Positions 27,339 to 36,707 of a DNA stretch of 64,000 nucleotides are shown here, one piece after another. Both the position numbers and the translations under genes were made by a program. Within the stretch, counting starts at the first letter, position 1. Each line of letters opens with the position of its first letter. Below the pieces are notes generated by a model. It did not search any database. It was not told the DNA's origin and worked only from the letters and a program-made list of their open reading frames with translations. The stretch comes from Filomicrobium sp. (GTDB lineage: Bacteria; Pseudomonadota; Alphaproteobacteria; Rhizobiales; Hyphomicrobiaceae). Location: NCBI GenBank assembly GCA_017792465.1, contig CP051234.1, forward strand, positions 3,690,501-3,754,500. Reading direction: 5' to 3'.

Positions 27339-27976
27339 TCGATGATTTCGCCCCGTCCTCCGAGCGCGAAGAATTCGACCCGCTGAGCGTCGTGCTTTTC
27401 AAGGCGCTGCAGGTCATCGCGTTCTTGTTCTTCATCGCCGTGATCCTGCTGACGGTCCAGCAAGACAACAAAGGCAAGGTCGAGAGCAAGGCCGAGTTCC
27501 TGATCTCGATGTCCTGGCCCGATGATCATCCAGACGACTTCGACATCTTTGTCCAGGACCCACTGTCGAATGTGGTCTGGTATCGCCGGCACGATTCCGG
27601 GTTCATGGTTCTGGAACGCGACAATCGCGGGCAAGCCAACGATTTTGTCATGATCAATGGTAAGAAGGTGCGTTCGTCGACACGGCAGGAGCTAGTTAGT
27701 CTGCGCGGTGTCGTGGCGGGCGAATACACCGTCAACGTTTATCATTTTGTGGCCCAGACTGGCGCGCCGGTTCCCGTTGACGTCACCGTCGAGAAGCTCA
27801 ACCCCAAGGTCACGATTGTCGCCAAGGAGACGGTGATGATGAAGGGGGCGGGAACCGAAAAGACGGCCGTACGATTTACGCTCGATGCCGATGGCAATGT
27901 CGAAAAGATCAGCAAAACCGACCGCTCGATCCTGCAGACATTCTTCAACTCCAGCAAAGATGGGAGCCCGCTGTGA
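27335..27976 (+). CDS. Single-TM periplasmic-domain protein, partner of TolQ-like protein
   Basis: 213 aa. One TM helix (about 21-42) after a short acidic cytoplasmic N-terminus, then a beta-rich periplasmic domain starting FLISMSWPDDHPDDFDIFVQDP, which resembles DUF2135/YfaP-type sandwich domains. Topology and position match ExbD/TolR, the usual partner of TolQ-like channels, but the typical ExbD sequence is not visible. Overlaps of 4 nt with both neighbours show translational coupling. Function unknown; a proton-motive-force-driven envelope machine is inferred. Confidence 0.6.
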   Translation: MIDDFAPSSEREEFDPLSVVLFKALQVIAFLFFIAVILLTVQQDNKGKVESKAEFLISMSWPDDHPDDFDIFVQDPLSNVVWYRRHDSGFMVLERDNRGQANDFVMINGKKVRSSTRQELVSLRGVVAGEYTVNVYHFVAQTGAPVPVDVTVEKLNPKVTIVAKETVMMKGAGTEKTAVRFTLDADGNVEKISKTDRSILQTFFNSSKDGSPL

Positions 27977-28578
27977 AGGAGCAGGCCAGTATTGCGCTTC
28001 TCGCTTTATCGTATGCGCTTCTCGTCGTATTGCATCTGGTGCTGTTGAACAGCCTGAACGTGCGGCGTGTGGTGAAGGGTGCGACCGTCGTATTGATGAC
28101 GGCCTTTTGCGTCGGGACGTTCTTTTGGATGCAGGGCGTTTTAGGTTGGTCGGCTGCCGTTGCCGTTCCCGAGCGCTTCAAGATCGTCGCCACACGCGTC
28201 ATCGAACCCGACCATCGTCGGCACCGATCCGGCGCGATCCATCTGTGGCTTGAAGAACTCGACGATCGCAATATCCCAAGCGGCATCCCGCGTGCGTATT
28301 TGTTGCCCTATTCGCCGGAACTCGCCGCCAAGGTCATGTCGGCCGACGCGGAGATCAAGAAGGGCAACGCGCAAGGCGGCAGCGCGCACAGTCTCGGTGC
28401 AAGATTGGGTGGAGAGCCCGAAGGTGCGAACGTCCGCGGTATTGCAAGCGGTTTGGGCAGCGGTGGCGATCCGTCCGGCGGCGGGGCTCTGGCTCCGTCA
28501 TCGGTTGGCGGGCAGTCGAGCCAGATCAACCTGATATCTTTGCCGCCGCCTCTGTTGCCGCCGAAGGATGATCCTTGA
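27973..28578 (+). CDS. Two-TM protein with Gly/Pro-rich tail, third gene of TolQ-like operon
   Basis: 201 aa with a GTG start overlapping the previous stop. Two hydrophobic segments (about 7-27 and 37-60) precede a compact region (GAIHLWLEELDDRNIPSGIPRAYLLPYSPELAAKVMSADAEIKKG) and a low-complexity Gly/Ser/Pro tail ending PPPLLPPKDDP. Not recognised as a known family. The operon layout suggests it forms a complex with the TolQ-like and single-TM proteins, perhaps reaching across the periplasm. Confidence 0.55.
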   Translation: MKEQASIALLALSYALLVVLHLVLLNSLNVRRVVKGATVVLMTAFCVGTFFWMQGVLGWSAAVAVPERFKIVATRVIEPDHRRHRSGAIHLWLEELDDRNIPSGIPRAYLLPYSPELAAKVMSADAEIKKGNAQGGSAHSLGARLGGEPEGANVRGIASGLGSGGDPSGGGALAPSSVGGQSSQINLISLPPPLLPPKDDP

Positions 28579-28673
28579 GGCGGGTGCTAGATCGTCGGCC
28601 GGATGAATATTCATGCCTTAATCGGAGCGTCCAGGCGGTGGTGGGGAAAAGGCATCCGCAGACTGCCAAGCCT

Positions 28674-31600
28674 TTAGTATTCCCATTCGACGCCAATGCC
28701 GACTTTGCTCTTGCCGTCAGCACCGACTTCGCCTTTGGCTTTCAGATTTTTGGTCAGATCGTGATCGATGATGACCCGGCTGGTGCTCGCCCCCGTTCCC
28801 TGTTGGACGCCGACATAGGTCTGGTCGTTGAGATAGCTGCCAGCCGAAACGGTTGCGCCGCCGGTCTTGTCGGTTCCGATATCGAGGACGTCGACGCCAA
28901 CCGAACTCTTCAGTTGATCGAGCACGCCGGGGCCGCTCGAGAGGCCGCCGATCTTGTCGACCTCGTTGGCCAATTGCGCGATCTGTAAAGGCGACAGCTT
29001 GGCAAGCGATTTGTTGAAGAGCAGTTTGGCGACGACTTCGTCTTCGGGCAGGTCCGGGACGGAGGAAAAGCCGAACGAAAGTTTCGAAAGCGGGCCAGAG
29101 ACGTTGACGGTGGCGGTGACGTCGTCGGCAACGGCGGAGGCTTCGAAGTCCAGGTAGGGATCGAGGTTGCCGTTGAAAGAAATCTTGCCGCGTTTGAAAT
29201 CGAGTTGGCGGCCAAGGATCGAAAGCCTTCCGCGAACGAGATCGAATCCGCCGATGGCTGCCGGTCTGAGTGATTTGCCGCTGAGTTTGAGGTTGCCGCC
29301 GAGCTGCGCATCGACGCCGCGTCCGCGAACGAAAATGCGGTCGGCGGCATCAATTCCGATGTTGAGCGATATTCCTTCGTCCTCGCCGCGGGGGCGTTTT
29401 GAACTTGTGTCCTTTTGAGCAGCGGCAGCGCGCAGATGTGGAGGGGCATTCACATGCCTTAGATCGAGTGCGGCAACAGTTCTGGGCAACTGGTTTGGCA
29501 CGGTGATGTCGAGCCTCTTGATATAAATCGTTCCAGAGGCATTCAACTGCGAGACCGGACCGGCGAGCGTGAGGTTGCCGTCGACCTCGCCTGCCAGACG
29601 CTCGCTATCGTCGAATTTGAGCCCATCGATGCGCAGCGCGACTTGGGTGATCGGTTGGCCTGTCAGCACTCCATCGACGTTGCCGGATACGGTTACCGAG
29701 CCGCCCTTTGGACTGGTGCCGCGCAATCCGTCGATGACAATCCGTTCCCCTGTCAGCAGGGCGCGGCCGTTGAGGTCGTTGAGCCTCAATCCGCTGTCGG
29801 GGTCATTCACCGTCGCTGCTGCAACGTCGAGAGCTCCTGAGATTTGTGGTTTTTCCAGAGTGCCGGTGACATTGGCGTCGATGATAATTTTCCCGCCGAG
29901 CCGCGTTCCGCGCGCCGCCAGAACAGCGTTGCCAAGCGCCAATGGAATTTGGCCGGCCAATCGTTGTGCGACCTTGTTCGCTTGAGACGTGTTGCCTGCG
30001 CCAGTCACGATCAGGTTCAATCCATCCGCTCCGCTGACCGTGATCCGGTTTTGGAATTGCTTGCCAAGCAGTTCGCCCTTCAGCGCGATCTTTAGTGGTG
30101 GAAGTCCCAACTCACGGGTCTCAGAGGCGGTCGCGTCGTGCCATTGCAAGTTGGCGGTTGCAGCCGGCTTGGCGATCGCGCCCTTCAGTGCAATCGAGCC
30201 ATCGATCGTGCCGCGCAGACCCAGTTCTGCCGCCAAGAGGTTTGCCAACGAGGCCGGCAGCTTGGTCAAAACGAGCTTGGCATCGGTATCCTGGCTGCCG
30301 ATCTTTCCGGAAACGACTGCACGCCCGCCGGAAGCTGAAACGCCGAACTTTCGGATATTGAGGATTCCGTTGCTAATGACCAACTGGCCTGGGCCGTCGA
30401 GCTTTAGGGACACATCATCTTTCGCTAGCCGCAAGTCTTCGAGGTCGATCGAGAGGTCTGCGCCAGATTGGACGAGCCGGCCGCGAGCATGCGCCTTTGC
30501 TCCATTCACGTTGGCGTCGAAGTTTAGCTTCATGCCTTTATCGGCGGGGCGAAGTGCGAACCTAAGATCGCTTGCCGTCAGCTTGTCGCTTTCCACCTTG
30601 CCGGCGCTGACTTCGGCCTGTCCGGTCATTGCCGTCAGATAATTTTGAATTTCTCCTTGAGCCTGGAGCCGCTTGATCTTCTCCCCCGCCAACTGGCTGT
30701 GCTCGGAATGTGCGGAGAATTTCAGACGCGGATGCTCCCTAGTGCCACCGAATTCTGCGGCCGCTCGCAATGCGCCGCCAAGAGGTTCGTTCGCGAAGAT
30801 GGAAAACTCGGCTAGCTTGGGCGCGCTTAGCGAGAGTTGCCCTGTAAAGGGTACCGTCACTGTCTTGCGAAGCGTGCCGGTGAGCTGCGCCGAACCGAAA
30901 GCCAGGTTCAGTTGGTCAATGGCAAAGTCACCGGACTCCGAGACTGCAAGATTGCTTGATCCTTCAAACGTGCGGCCTTCGACAGCTCCCTTGAGACTGA
31001 ATTTTCCGCGGTGGTCTGTGGTCGGTCCTGCCCCCGTCAACGTAAATTCCAAATCTGTCACCGGCTTGCCTTTGAAGGCCACCTGATCTCCCATGGCCGA
31101 CATCGACGTTTTGAAATTGTCCGCGTCGCCTTCGATACTGCCATCGATTTTCATCGCACCGGCGAGTGAGGAAGAAAACACCGCCAGTTCATTCAATCTG
31201 GCTTTCACGACCGCCGCAATGGCGCCCGACTGAAGTTGTCCATCAGCTCTGATTGAGAGTTTAGGGTGGGCAATGCGGACGTCAACGAGCTGCCAGTTTG
31301 TCGAGCCCGCCCATGCGACTTTGCCCCCGAACGTCGTTGTTCCGCTCAGGATTGATTTTTGACCTTGCCCGTCGCGACTTGCCTTAAGACCGGCATCGAT
31401 AGCTTTGCCTTCGAGCGCGACTTCGACTGACCGGTCTTGATCGGCAAACGACGCGGTCAGAGTTGCTGACAAATTTCCGGTGAGGGTTTCCCCGGCGAGC
31501 GCCGAAAACTTGCTGAGGTCGCTTGCCACCACGTTTGCAGTCAGCTTGCCGGACCCGTGCTTCCATGCTCCTGTCCCGTCGAGTCGCACGGCTGCCGTTT

Positions 31601-33005
31601 GGGCTGCAATCGATTGAACCGAGAAGCTATCGAGGTCTCCGCTGCCTTTCATTGCAGCACTGACGGATGGCCCGAGAACGCTCGACAAATTCTCATCTGC
31701 CGGCGCTATCCCGAGAAGCGTGAGCTTGAGGGCGCCGTCGTCGATTCGGAAGGCGTTTCGTCCGACTGGCTCCGCTTGTTTGCCCTGGGCTGCGAGCCTG
31801 GCTTCATCGAGCTTCCCCCATGGGGTCACCAGTCCCGTGACGCTAAGATCTGCCGCGAGCGCGCGTGCGCTGTGCTGATTGGGAAGGTCGAATTTTCCGT
31901 GCAGGTTTTGGAAACTCATCGCGCTGCCGTCATCCAGCAGCAGGCTCAAGGGCTGGGTGTCTGCGCGAGCGATGCGGACGTTTCCTGAACCATAGAGATA
32001 AGATCCTTGCTCGGCGTAGCCGCCACTTGCGCTAAGTTCCAGCGTATCGCTTTTTATTTTGATGGCGCGCGCTTCGTAGGTGCGGGATGCAGTCCAAAGT
32101 CCGACAAGTGATCCGACAGTCTTTCCTTTGAAAATCGGCTGGACAGTTTTTGGAAGAAGAGATGCGAGATAGCCTTCGAAGCCGGTCGTCAGCTGGTAGG
32201 CGATAGCATCGTCGCTCTCAACGGCGTTGATGGCTGCGGCGCCGGCCACAAATGGCTTGCCCGAAGCGGAGAGCGACCACTGTGCCTGCCAAGTCTCAAG
32301 AGCACCGCGGCCGTCCAATGCGAATGCCAGGGGCGGTGCGCCGGGAAGGTCAAGCATGTTTGCCACAAGTCCGCCGGCGGGTTCGCTTGCGGACGCGCTG
32401 ATTTCCAGCTGCCTTCGCTCCGGCACATAGGCAAGTGTCGCAGCCAGGTCTCCGCCTGGGCCGTCGGTCCGGATGACTTTGAGGTGCGCTGTCAGTCCCT
32501 GCTTTTGATCGACGATTTTTGCCGAACCTGCCAGCCGAAAGGACGCGGAGGTGCCCAGCACCGGTTTGCCGAGCGCGATTTCTTTGACTTCGAGCCGGTC
32601 GATCGCGACAGCAATCAAAGGCAATTCATCCGCGTCGCTGCTTTGCGTTGTGGCTTCGTCGGCGACTGGGCTGCGACGAACAGCAACTCTGTCGACAAGC
32701 AAACTGGAGACTTCCAGCCTGCCAGCAAGAAGCGCGAGCGGGTTCCAGGAAAACCGGGCATCGAGAACTTCGAGCCAGTTCCCCTCACGATCGCTGAGCG
32801 CGATCCGGTCGAACCGGCCGCTTGATAGGAGTGAACCTTCCAGCTTGCCGAACTCGACGCGTTGGTCTTTTGAAGCCGCAGCGTATTCGACAACGGAGAT
32901 GAACAGGTGTTGGCCAGGAGACGTCATGATAGTCGCCGCAGTCAACGCAGCGACCGCGACGATGCCGAGCAATATTCGTGTGAACCATTTGAGAATTTTT
33001 TGCAT
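28674..33005 (-). CDS. tamB: TamB translocation and assembly module protein
   Basis: 1443 aa, in the range of TamB proteins. An N-terminal signal anchor (about 8-30) is followed by a long beta-helical repeat region and the C-terminal DUF490 domain (FDLVRGRLSILGRQLDFKRGKISFNGNLDPYLDFEASA, then DEVVAKLLFNKSLAKLSPLQIAQLANEV), ending in GIGVEWEY, an outer-membrane-type terminus. TamB spans the periplasm and with TamA carries lipids or helps insert outer-membrane proteins. Its start overlaps the tamA stop by one base. Confidence 0.93.
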   Translation of the reverse strand: MQKILKWFTRILLGIVAVAALTAATIMTSPGQHLFISVVEYAAASKDQRVEFGKLEGSLLSSGRFDRIALSDREGNWLEVLDARFSWNPLALLAGRLEVSSLLVDRVAVRRSPVADEATTQSSDADELPLIAVAIDRLEVKEIALGKPVLGTSASFRLAGSAKIVDQKQGLTAHLKVIRTDGPGGDLAATLAYVPERRQLEISASASEPAGGLVANMLDLPGAPPLAFALDGRGALETWQAQWSLSASGKPFVAGAAAINAVESDDAIAYQLTTGFEGYLASLLPKTVQPIFKGKTVGSLVGLWTASRTYEARAIKIKSDTLELSASGGYAEQGSYLYGSGNVRIARADTQPLSLLLDDGSAMSFQNLHGKFDLPNQHSARALAADLSVTGLVTPWGKLDEARLAAQGKQAEPVGRNAFRIDDGALKLTLLGIAPADENLSSVLGPSVSAAMKGSGDLDSFSVQSIAAQTAAVRLDGTGAWKHGSGKLTANVVASDLSKFSALAGETLTGNLSATLTASFADQDRSVEVALEGKAIDAGLKASRDGQGQKSILSGTTTFGGKVAWAGSTNWQLVDVRIAHPKLSIRADGQLQSGAIAAVVKARLNELAVFSSSLAGAMKIDGSIEGDADNFKTSMSAMGDQVAFKGKPVTDLEFTLTGAGPTTDHRGKFSLKGAVEGRTFEGSSNLAVSESGDFAIDQLNLAFGSAQLTGTLRKTVTVPFTGQLSLSAPKLAEFSIFANEPLGGALRAAAEFGGTREHPRLKFSAHSEHSQLAGEKIKRLQAQGEIQNYLTAMTGQAEVSAGKVESDKLTASDLRFALRPADKGMKLNFDANVNGAKAHARGRLVQSGADLSIDLEDLRLAKDDVSLKLDGPGQLVISNGILNIRKFGVSASGGRAVVSGKIGSQDTDAKLVLTKLPASLANLLAAELGLRGTIDGSIALKGAIAKPAATANLQWHDATASETRELGLPPLKIALKGELLGKQFQNRITVSGADGLNLIVTGAGNTSQANKVAQRLAGQIPLALGNAVLAARGTRLGGKIIIDANVTGTLEKPQISGALDVAAATVNDPDSGLRLNDLNGRALLTGERIVIDGLRGTSPKGGSVTVSGNVDGVLTGQPITQVALRIDGLKFDDSERLAGEVDGNLTLAGPVSQLNASGTIYIKRLDITVPNQLPRTVAALDLRHVNAPPHLRAAAAQKDTSSKRPRGEDEGISLNIGIDAADRIFVRGRGVDAQLGGNLKLSGKSLRPAAIGGFDLVRGRLSILGRQLDFKRGKISFNGNLDPYLDFEASAVADDVTATVNVSGPLSKLSFGFSSVPDLPEDEVVAKLLFNKSLAKLSPLQIAQLANEVDKIGGLSSGPGVLDQLKSSVGVDVLDIGTDKTGGATVSAGSYLNDQTYVGVQQGTGASTSRVIIDHDLTKNLKAKGEVGADGKSKVGIGVEWEY

Positions 33006-34891
33006 CAGAATGCCTGGCCCAGTCCGACATAAACGGCGAACTTGCTTCGGTCATCTCGTTCGGTGAGGGGAACCGCCAAATCAAAGCGCAGTGGCCCAAG
33101 CGATGTGAAGTAGCGGATGCCGAGGCCTGCGCCCACGTAGACGGCTTCTGAAAAGTTCGGCGCCTCTGTTTCCGAGACCGATGCTACGTCGACAAAGGGG
33201 ACGAGGCCGAATTGCTGCGATATGCGCCAGCGCAGTTCGGCCGATCCGGACAGGTAACTCAAGCCGCCGACAAGCTCCCCGCCCGCCAGCGGTCCAAGGC
33301 TTCGATATTCATAGCCACGCACTGTCCCGCTGCCGCCGGCAAAAAAGCGATAGCTCGCCGGTACGTCCGACAGGGCTGCGCCTGAGATACTGCCCGCCCC
33401 GATTCGGCCAGCCAGAACAAGACCTTGATCGGGGTCGAGCGGGTGATAGCCGGCGAGCGATAGATCGGTGACGAAGAAGGCATCGCCTTGGGCGACATCG
33501 ATGACGGGGCTGAGGCGCCCAATGGCGTGCACACCTGTTGTCGGATCGAGTGGGCTGTCCCGGCGGTCGTATTCGATGTTGGCGGGTGTCGACAACAGCG
33601 TGTGATGCCGGGTGCCGAAGGCGTCCTCGATCCGCGACTGCTGCACATCGATTGCAATGGTGCCCGTCGTTGCTGGATTGAACTTCTGTGACACGCCGAC
33701 CTTTACCTGTCCTGTGAAGGCATCATAGGGTTCGGGGTTGTCGCGCCCGACGCGGAATTCGGCAAAGAATTTGGTGTCGATGTCATAGATACCTGGTTTG
33801 GCGAAAATGGCCGATGCGTCGAACTCAAGATCCTCGAAGGCTTCCGCTCCCAATCGAGACACGCTGCCATCGACCCTGAGCGTTTCGCCTTCGCCGAAGA
33901 GGTTGCGATGCCCCCAATAGGCGCTGACTTCTGCGCCGTCGAGTGTCGAGACATAGGCTGTGCCGCCGATATAGCGTGGCTTGCGCTCGCTGACTTCGAG
34001 GGTGATGGGAATTCCGCCATTGGCATCGACCTCTGGGCCCTCGACGATGCGGACGCTTTCGATGCTTTCAAGTTTGCGCAAGCGTTCGCGAGAGTTGCGC
34101 AGGTCTTTGGGATCGAAGCTGTTGCCGGGTCTGATGGCACTTTGTTCGGCGACGGTGTGGCTGTCGAGCTCGTCAGTTCCCACAACGCTGACCCAGCCGT
34201 AGACGGCTGGCGCACCAGGATCGATTGATACGACGACGTTGACTTCCTGGCGGGCGTGATCAGCCGAAATGTCTTTTCGGGCGACTTGTGCGAACGGATA
34301 TCCGCTGCTTCGCCAATCTTCGACCAGGCGATCGATGGCAGCGACGATGAGGTCGGATCGTGCCGGCTGGCCGCGAACCAGCCGATAGTTTTCCGGTGAC
34401 GACGGCGGAGCATTTCGGGTGGCGTGCGTCTGGGCTAACTCGATTTCGCCGAAACGAAAAACCGGTCCGGGTGTGACGCGAACCACTACAGGAACGATGC
34501 GGCCCTCTTCGGCTTCAGAGGGTTCGCGGTCCAACGGTTGGCCATCGACCAATATCTCGATTTTCCCGCCGTACCGGGCTTCAGTGTAAAGGGCGGCTGT
34601 CAACTGGTCCTGGTCGGCCCGGGCGCGCGCCAGCAGGCTGTAGATGTCGGAGGCGCCTTTGCTTGCTTCTGTGGCAAGGAGGGAGCTTTGCGACAAGACT
34701 TGCTTGAGAGTTCCATCGTCATTGTCGACGGTAAATTCGACTGAATAGCTTATCCCAGCCGGCTTGGCGGAGCCGTTTTGCCCAAACACCAGCGCGCCGA
34801 AGCTTTCTGCCGCCACCGATGGTGCAACAGCAGAAACCCACAAGCTCAATATCAAACACAACTTTGCCAGTGATTTTTGGACTTCGGACAA
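33005..34891 (-). CDS. tamA: TamA outer-membrane protein, BamA/TamA family
   Basis: 628 aa. Signal peptide, three POTRA-like repeats (about 30-310; e.g. VNVVVSIDPGAPAVYGWVSVVGTD), then a C-terminal 16-strand barrel of the bacterial surface antigen type with VRGYEYRSLGP (the VRGY/F loop-6 motif) and a terminal ...FAVYVGLGQAF ending in Phe, as needed for outer-membrane insertion. The start is TTG at 34891; no ATG is available upstream in a good position. Forms an operon with tamB. Confidence 0.9.
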   Translation of the reverse strand: MSEVQKSLAKLCLILSLWVSAVAPSVAAESFGALVFGQNGSAKPAGISYSVEFTVDNDDGTLKQVLSQSSLLATEASKGASDIYSLLARARADQDQLTAALYTEARYGGKIEILVDGQPLDREPSEAEEGRIVPVVVRVTPGPVFRFGEIELAQTHATRNAPPSSPENYRLVRGQPARSDLIVAAIDRLVEDWRSSGYPFAQVARKDISADHARQEVNVVVSIDPGAPAVYGWVSVVGTDELDSHTVAEQSAIRPGNSFDPKDLRNSRERLRKLESIESVRIVEGPEVDANGGIPITLEVSERKPRYIGGTAYVSTLDGAEVSAYWGHRNLFGEGETLRVDGSVSRLGAEAFEDLEFDASAIFAKPGIYDIDTKFFAEFRVGRDNPEPYDAFTGQVKVGVSQKFNPATTGTIAIDVQQSRIEDAFGTRHHTLLSTPANIEYDRRDSPLDPTTGVHAIGRLSPVIDVAQGDAFFVTDLSLAGYHPLDPDQGLVLAGRIGAGSISGAALSDVPASYRFFAGGSGTVRGYEYRSLGPLAGGELVGGLSYLSGSAELRWRISQQFGLVPFVDVASVSETEAPNFSEAVYVGAGLGIRYFTSLGPLRFDLAVPLTERDDRSKFAVYVGLGQAF

Positions 34892-35414
34892 AAATACGAT
34901 CCAGGTTTCTTTCGTTCTGCCGCTCAGGTTTCCGTCAAGGTTGCGGCGGTTTGAGATGGTCGCTCAGGTGGCGCGTCCAGCGCGCCTGGCAAGGTAACGT
35001 TGAAAGCAATGATTCGGGTCGGAATTCGGTCCACAGCTCGGGGTTTTCGCCCCTTCAGTTGCTGATCGCGCTCATCGGTGGGTTTGCTGCTCGACTTGGC
35101 CTGTGCGAATCGCGACCTCCGCTCAAGTCAATAGGATTTTTGCCTTGTTCACGCTTTGCAAGTTCTTGAAGGCGGCAAGCTGTTGGATGATCGGTTGGGC
35201 CGGATTGGTGCGGTGTGCGCAGATCAAAAAAGACTCTGACCGAAGCGATTTTGCAATTCGCAAAGCAGGCAAAGTTTTGCGCCGCACACATTTGGAATTG
35301 GTCCGATTCGGCCAGCTTTCAAATCAAACTCTTTAGATAATATCTGCGGCATGTTAAGAGCGCAGGTATTGCTTTGAAGACGCGTCGCGAAGCGTAATCG
35401 GTGGGAGTTCTGTC
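34892..35414. other. Divergent intergenic region between tamA and the Crp/Fnr gene
   Basis: About 520 bp with no convincing gene. It must hold the promoters of tamAB (minus) and the regulator (plus). A dyad TTTGC-N5-GCAAA is seen at 35250-35264. Its meaning is unknown. Confidence 0.4.
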
Positions 35415-36122
35415 TTGCTTGACAAAGGGGACCATGCGCTGGCTCGAGACGCGGTTTTATTCGCCAGCCTTCCGCCCGATCTGGCCGATGCAATTCTCCA
35501 GCGCTCATCTGTGAAGAGTTATGCTCGCGGGACAACAATATTTCTTCAGGGTGATATGCCCGACCACATCTATGTTGTGCTCGACGGCTGGGTAAAGCTT
35601 TTCCGGATAACGCCAACAGGGGCTGAAGCCGTCGTTGGTGTGTTTACTAAGGGCCGCAGTTTCGGAGAAGCGGTCGCCTTCGATGGGAGGCCGTTCCCGG
35701 TGTCGTCGGAGGCTGTCACCGATGCCCGGCTATTGCTTGTTCGGGTTGAAATTCTTGCTTCCATGATGCGAGAGCGGCCGGAAGTTGCTTTTGCGATTAT
35801 TTCGTCGACGTTCCGGCATCTGCATGGGCTTGTGGCGCAGGTCGAACAGCTCAAGGCGCATACGGGCGCGCAGCGCGTTGCCGAGTTCCTGCTTGATCTG
35901 TGCAGTTGCGAAAAAGGATCGTGTACGATTACGCTGCCTTATGACAAGACGCTGATTGCCGGCAGGCTTGGGATGCAACCGCAAAGCTTATCGCGGGCCT
36001 TCAACCGGCTCGAAGCGCAGGGCGTCAAGATCAGTCACAACCAAGCGCACATTGCCGACGTCGTTACACTTCGCAAATATATGCTGGAAGATCGCAGCGC
36101 GCCGTGGCGCAAGGATGAGTAG
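35415..36122 (+). CDS. Crp/Fnr-family regulator (NnrR/Dnr-like position)
   Basis: 235 aa, TTG start with GGTGGGAG 8 nt upstream. The N-terminal cyclic-nucleotide-binding-like barrel (GTTIFLQGDMPDHIYVVLDGWVKLF, FGEAVAFDGRPFP) is followed by a long dimer helix and a HTH reading LIAGRLGMQPQSLSRAFNRLEAQGV, typical of the Dnr/NnrR group, not of classic Fnr with its N-terminal Fe-S Cys set. Three Cys are clustered just before the HTH (C163, C165, C170: CSCEKGSC). Convergent with the nor operon. Likely activator of nor and nir genes in response to NO or low oxygen, by context. Confidence 0.75.
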   Translation: MLDKGDHALARDAVLFASLPPDLADAILQRSSVKSYARGTTIFLQGDMPDHIYVVLDGWVKLFRITPTGAEAVVGVFTKGRSFGEAVAFDGRPFPVSSEAVTDARLLLVRVEILASMMRERPEVAFAIISSTFRHLHGLVAQVEQLKAHTGAQRVAEFLLDLCSCEKGSCTITLPYDKTLIAGRLGMQPQSLSRAFNRLEAQGVKISHNQAHIADVVTLRKYMLEDRSAPWRKDE

Positions 36123-36164
36123 CCTCGAGTAGCGCAACGGGCTGGTTGCGCCGGAGGCGGGGCT

Positions 36165-36413
36165 TCAGTCTTTTTCCGAGATGCCGGCATGAATCTGCCG
36201 TGCCAGCCAGATTGCCGGAAGTATCCCGAACAGAGCTCCAAGTGCGCCGGCAACGATAAGGCCGGTCAGGCCGAATTGTGCCAATTGCGGGATGGCAATC
36301 GCGATGAAGGCGCCGTTGATGGCGCAGGCTGGACCCATCAAGGCATAGCAGAACGCGAGCAACCATGCGGGTGTCTTGGCCGATAGCGATGATGGGCTGC
36401 GGGCCGTGGTCAT
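36165..36413 (-). CDS. Small two-TM protein, last gene of nor operon
   Basis: 82 aa with two hydrophobic helices (about 17-40 and 48-70) and a short charged tail. Not recognised. The TAGGAGG ribosome site and an 11-nt gap to norF show it is part of the nor operon. It may be an accessory of the nitric oxide reductase assembly proteins. Confidence 0.55.
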   Translation of the reverse strand: MTTARSPSSLSAKTPAWLLAFCYALMGPACAINGAFIAIAIPQLAQFGLTGLIVAGALGALFGILPAIWLARQIHAGISEKD

Positions 36414-36423
36414 TTCATACCTC

Positions 36424-36702
36424 CTAGCGTGCGGCGACGAAGAGCGCGAAGGCGAGGGCCAGAAACAGGCCGATCAAAAGATCGAAGGCGCGCGTCCAAA
36501 AACTTGATGTGCGCAGCTTCAGGTAGTTTTGCAGAATGAAGCGTGCTTTGGCACCGGCCAGGAGGAGAACGCCGAGGCCGACCGCATACCTCGCATTGCC
36601 CGCCATAGTTGTGAGTGTGAGGGCGGTCGTTGCAAGGCTGAAGAGCGCAAGCATGACCCAGGTGGTAACCAGACGTCTGTTTTCGGCGGAATGCAGGTTC
36701 AT
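36424..36702 (-). CDS. norF: NorF-like small membrane protein
   Basis: 92 aa from the ATG at 36702; the longer frame to 36993 runs inside norE. Three hydrophobic stretches with a KARFILQNYLKLR motif between them, as in the cytochrome oxidase subunit IV-like NorF family. NorF helps nitric oxide reductase activity in the inner membrane. It follows norE by 5 nt. Confidence 0.75.
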   Translation of the reverse strand: MNLHSAENRRLVTTWVMLALFSLATTALTLTTMAGNARYAVGLGVLLLAGAKARFILQNYLKLRTSSFWTRAFDLLIGLFLALAFALFVAAR

Positions 36703-36707
36703 GCTCT

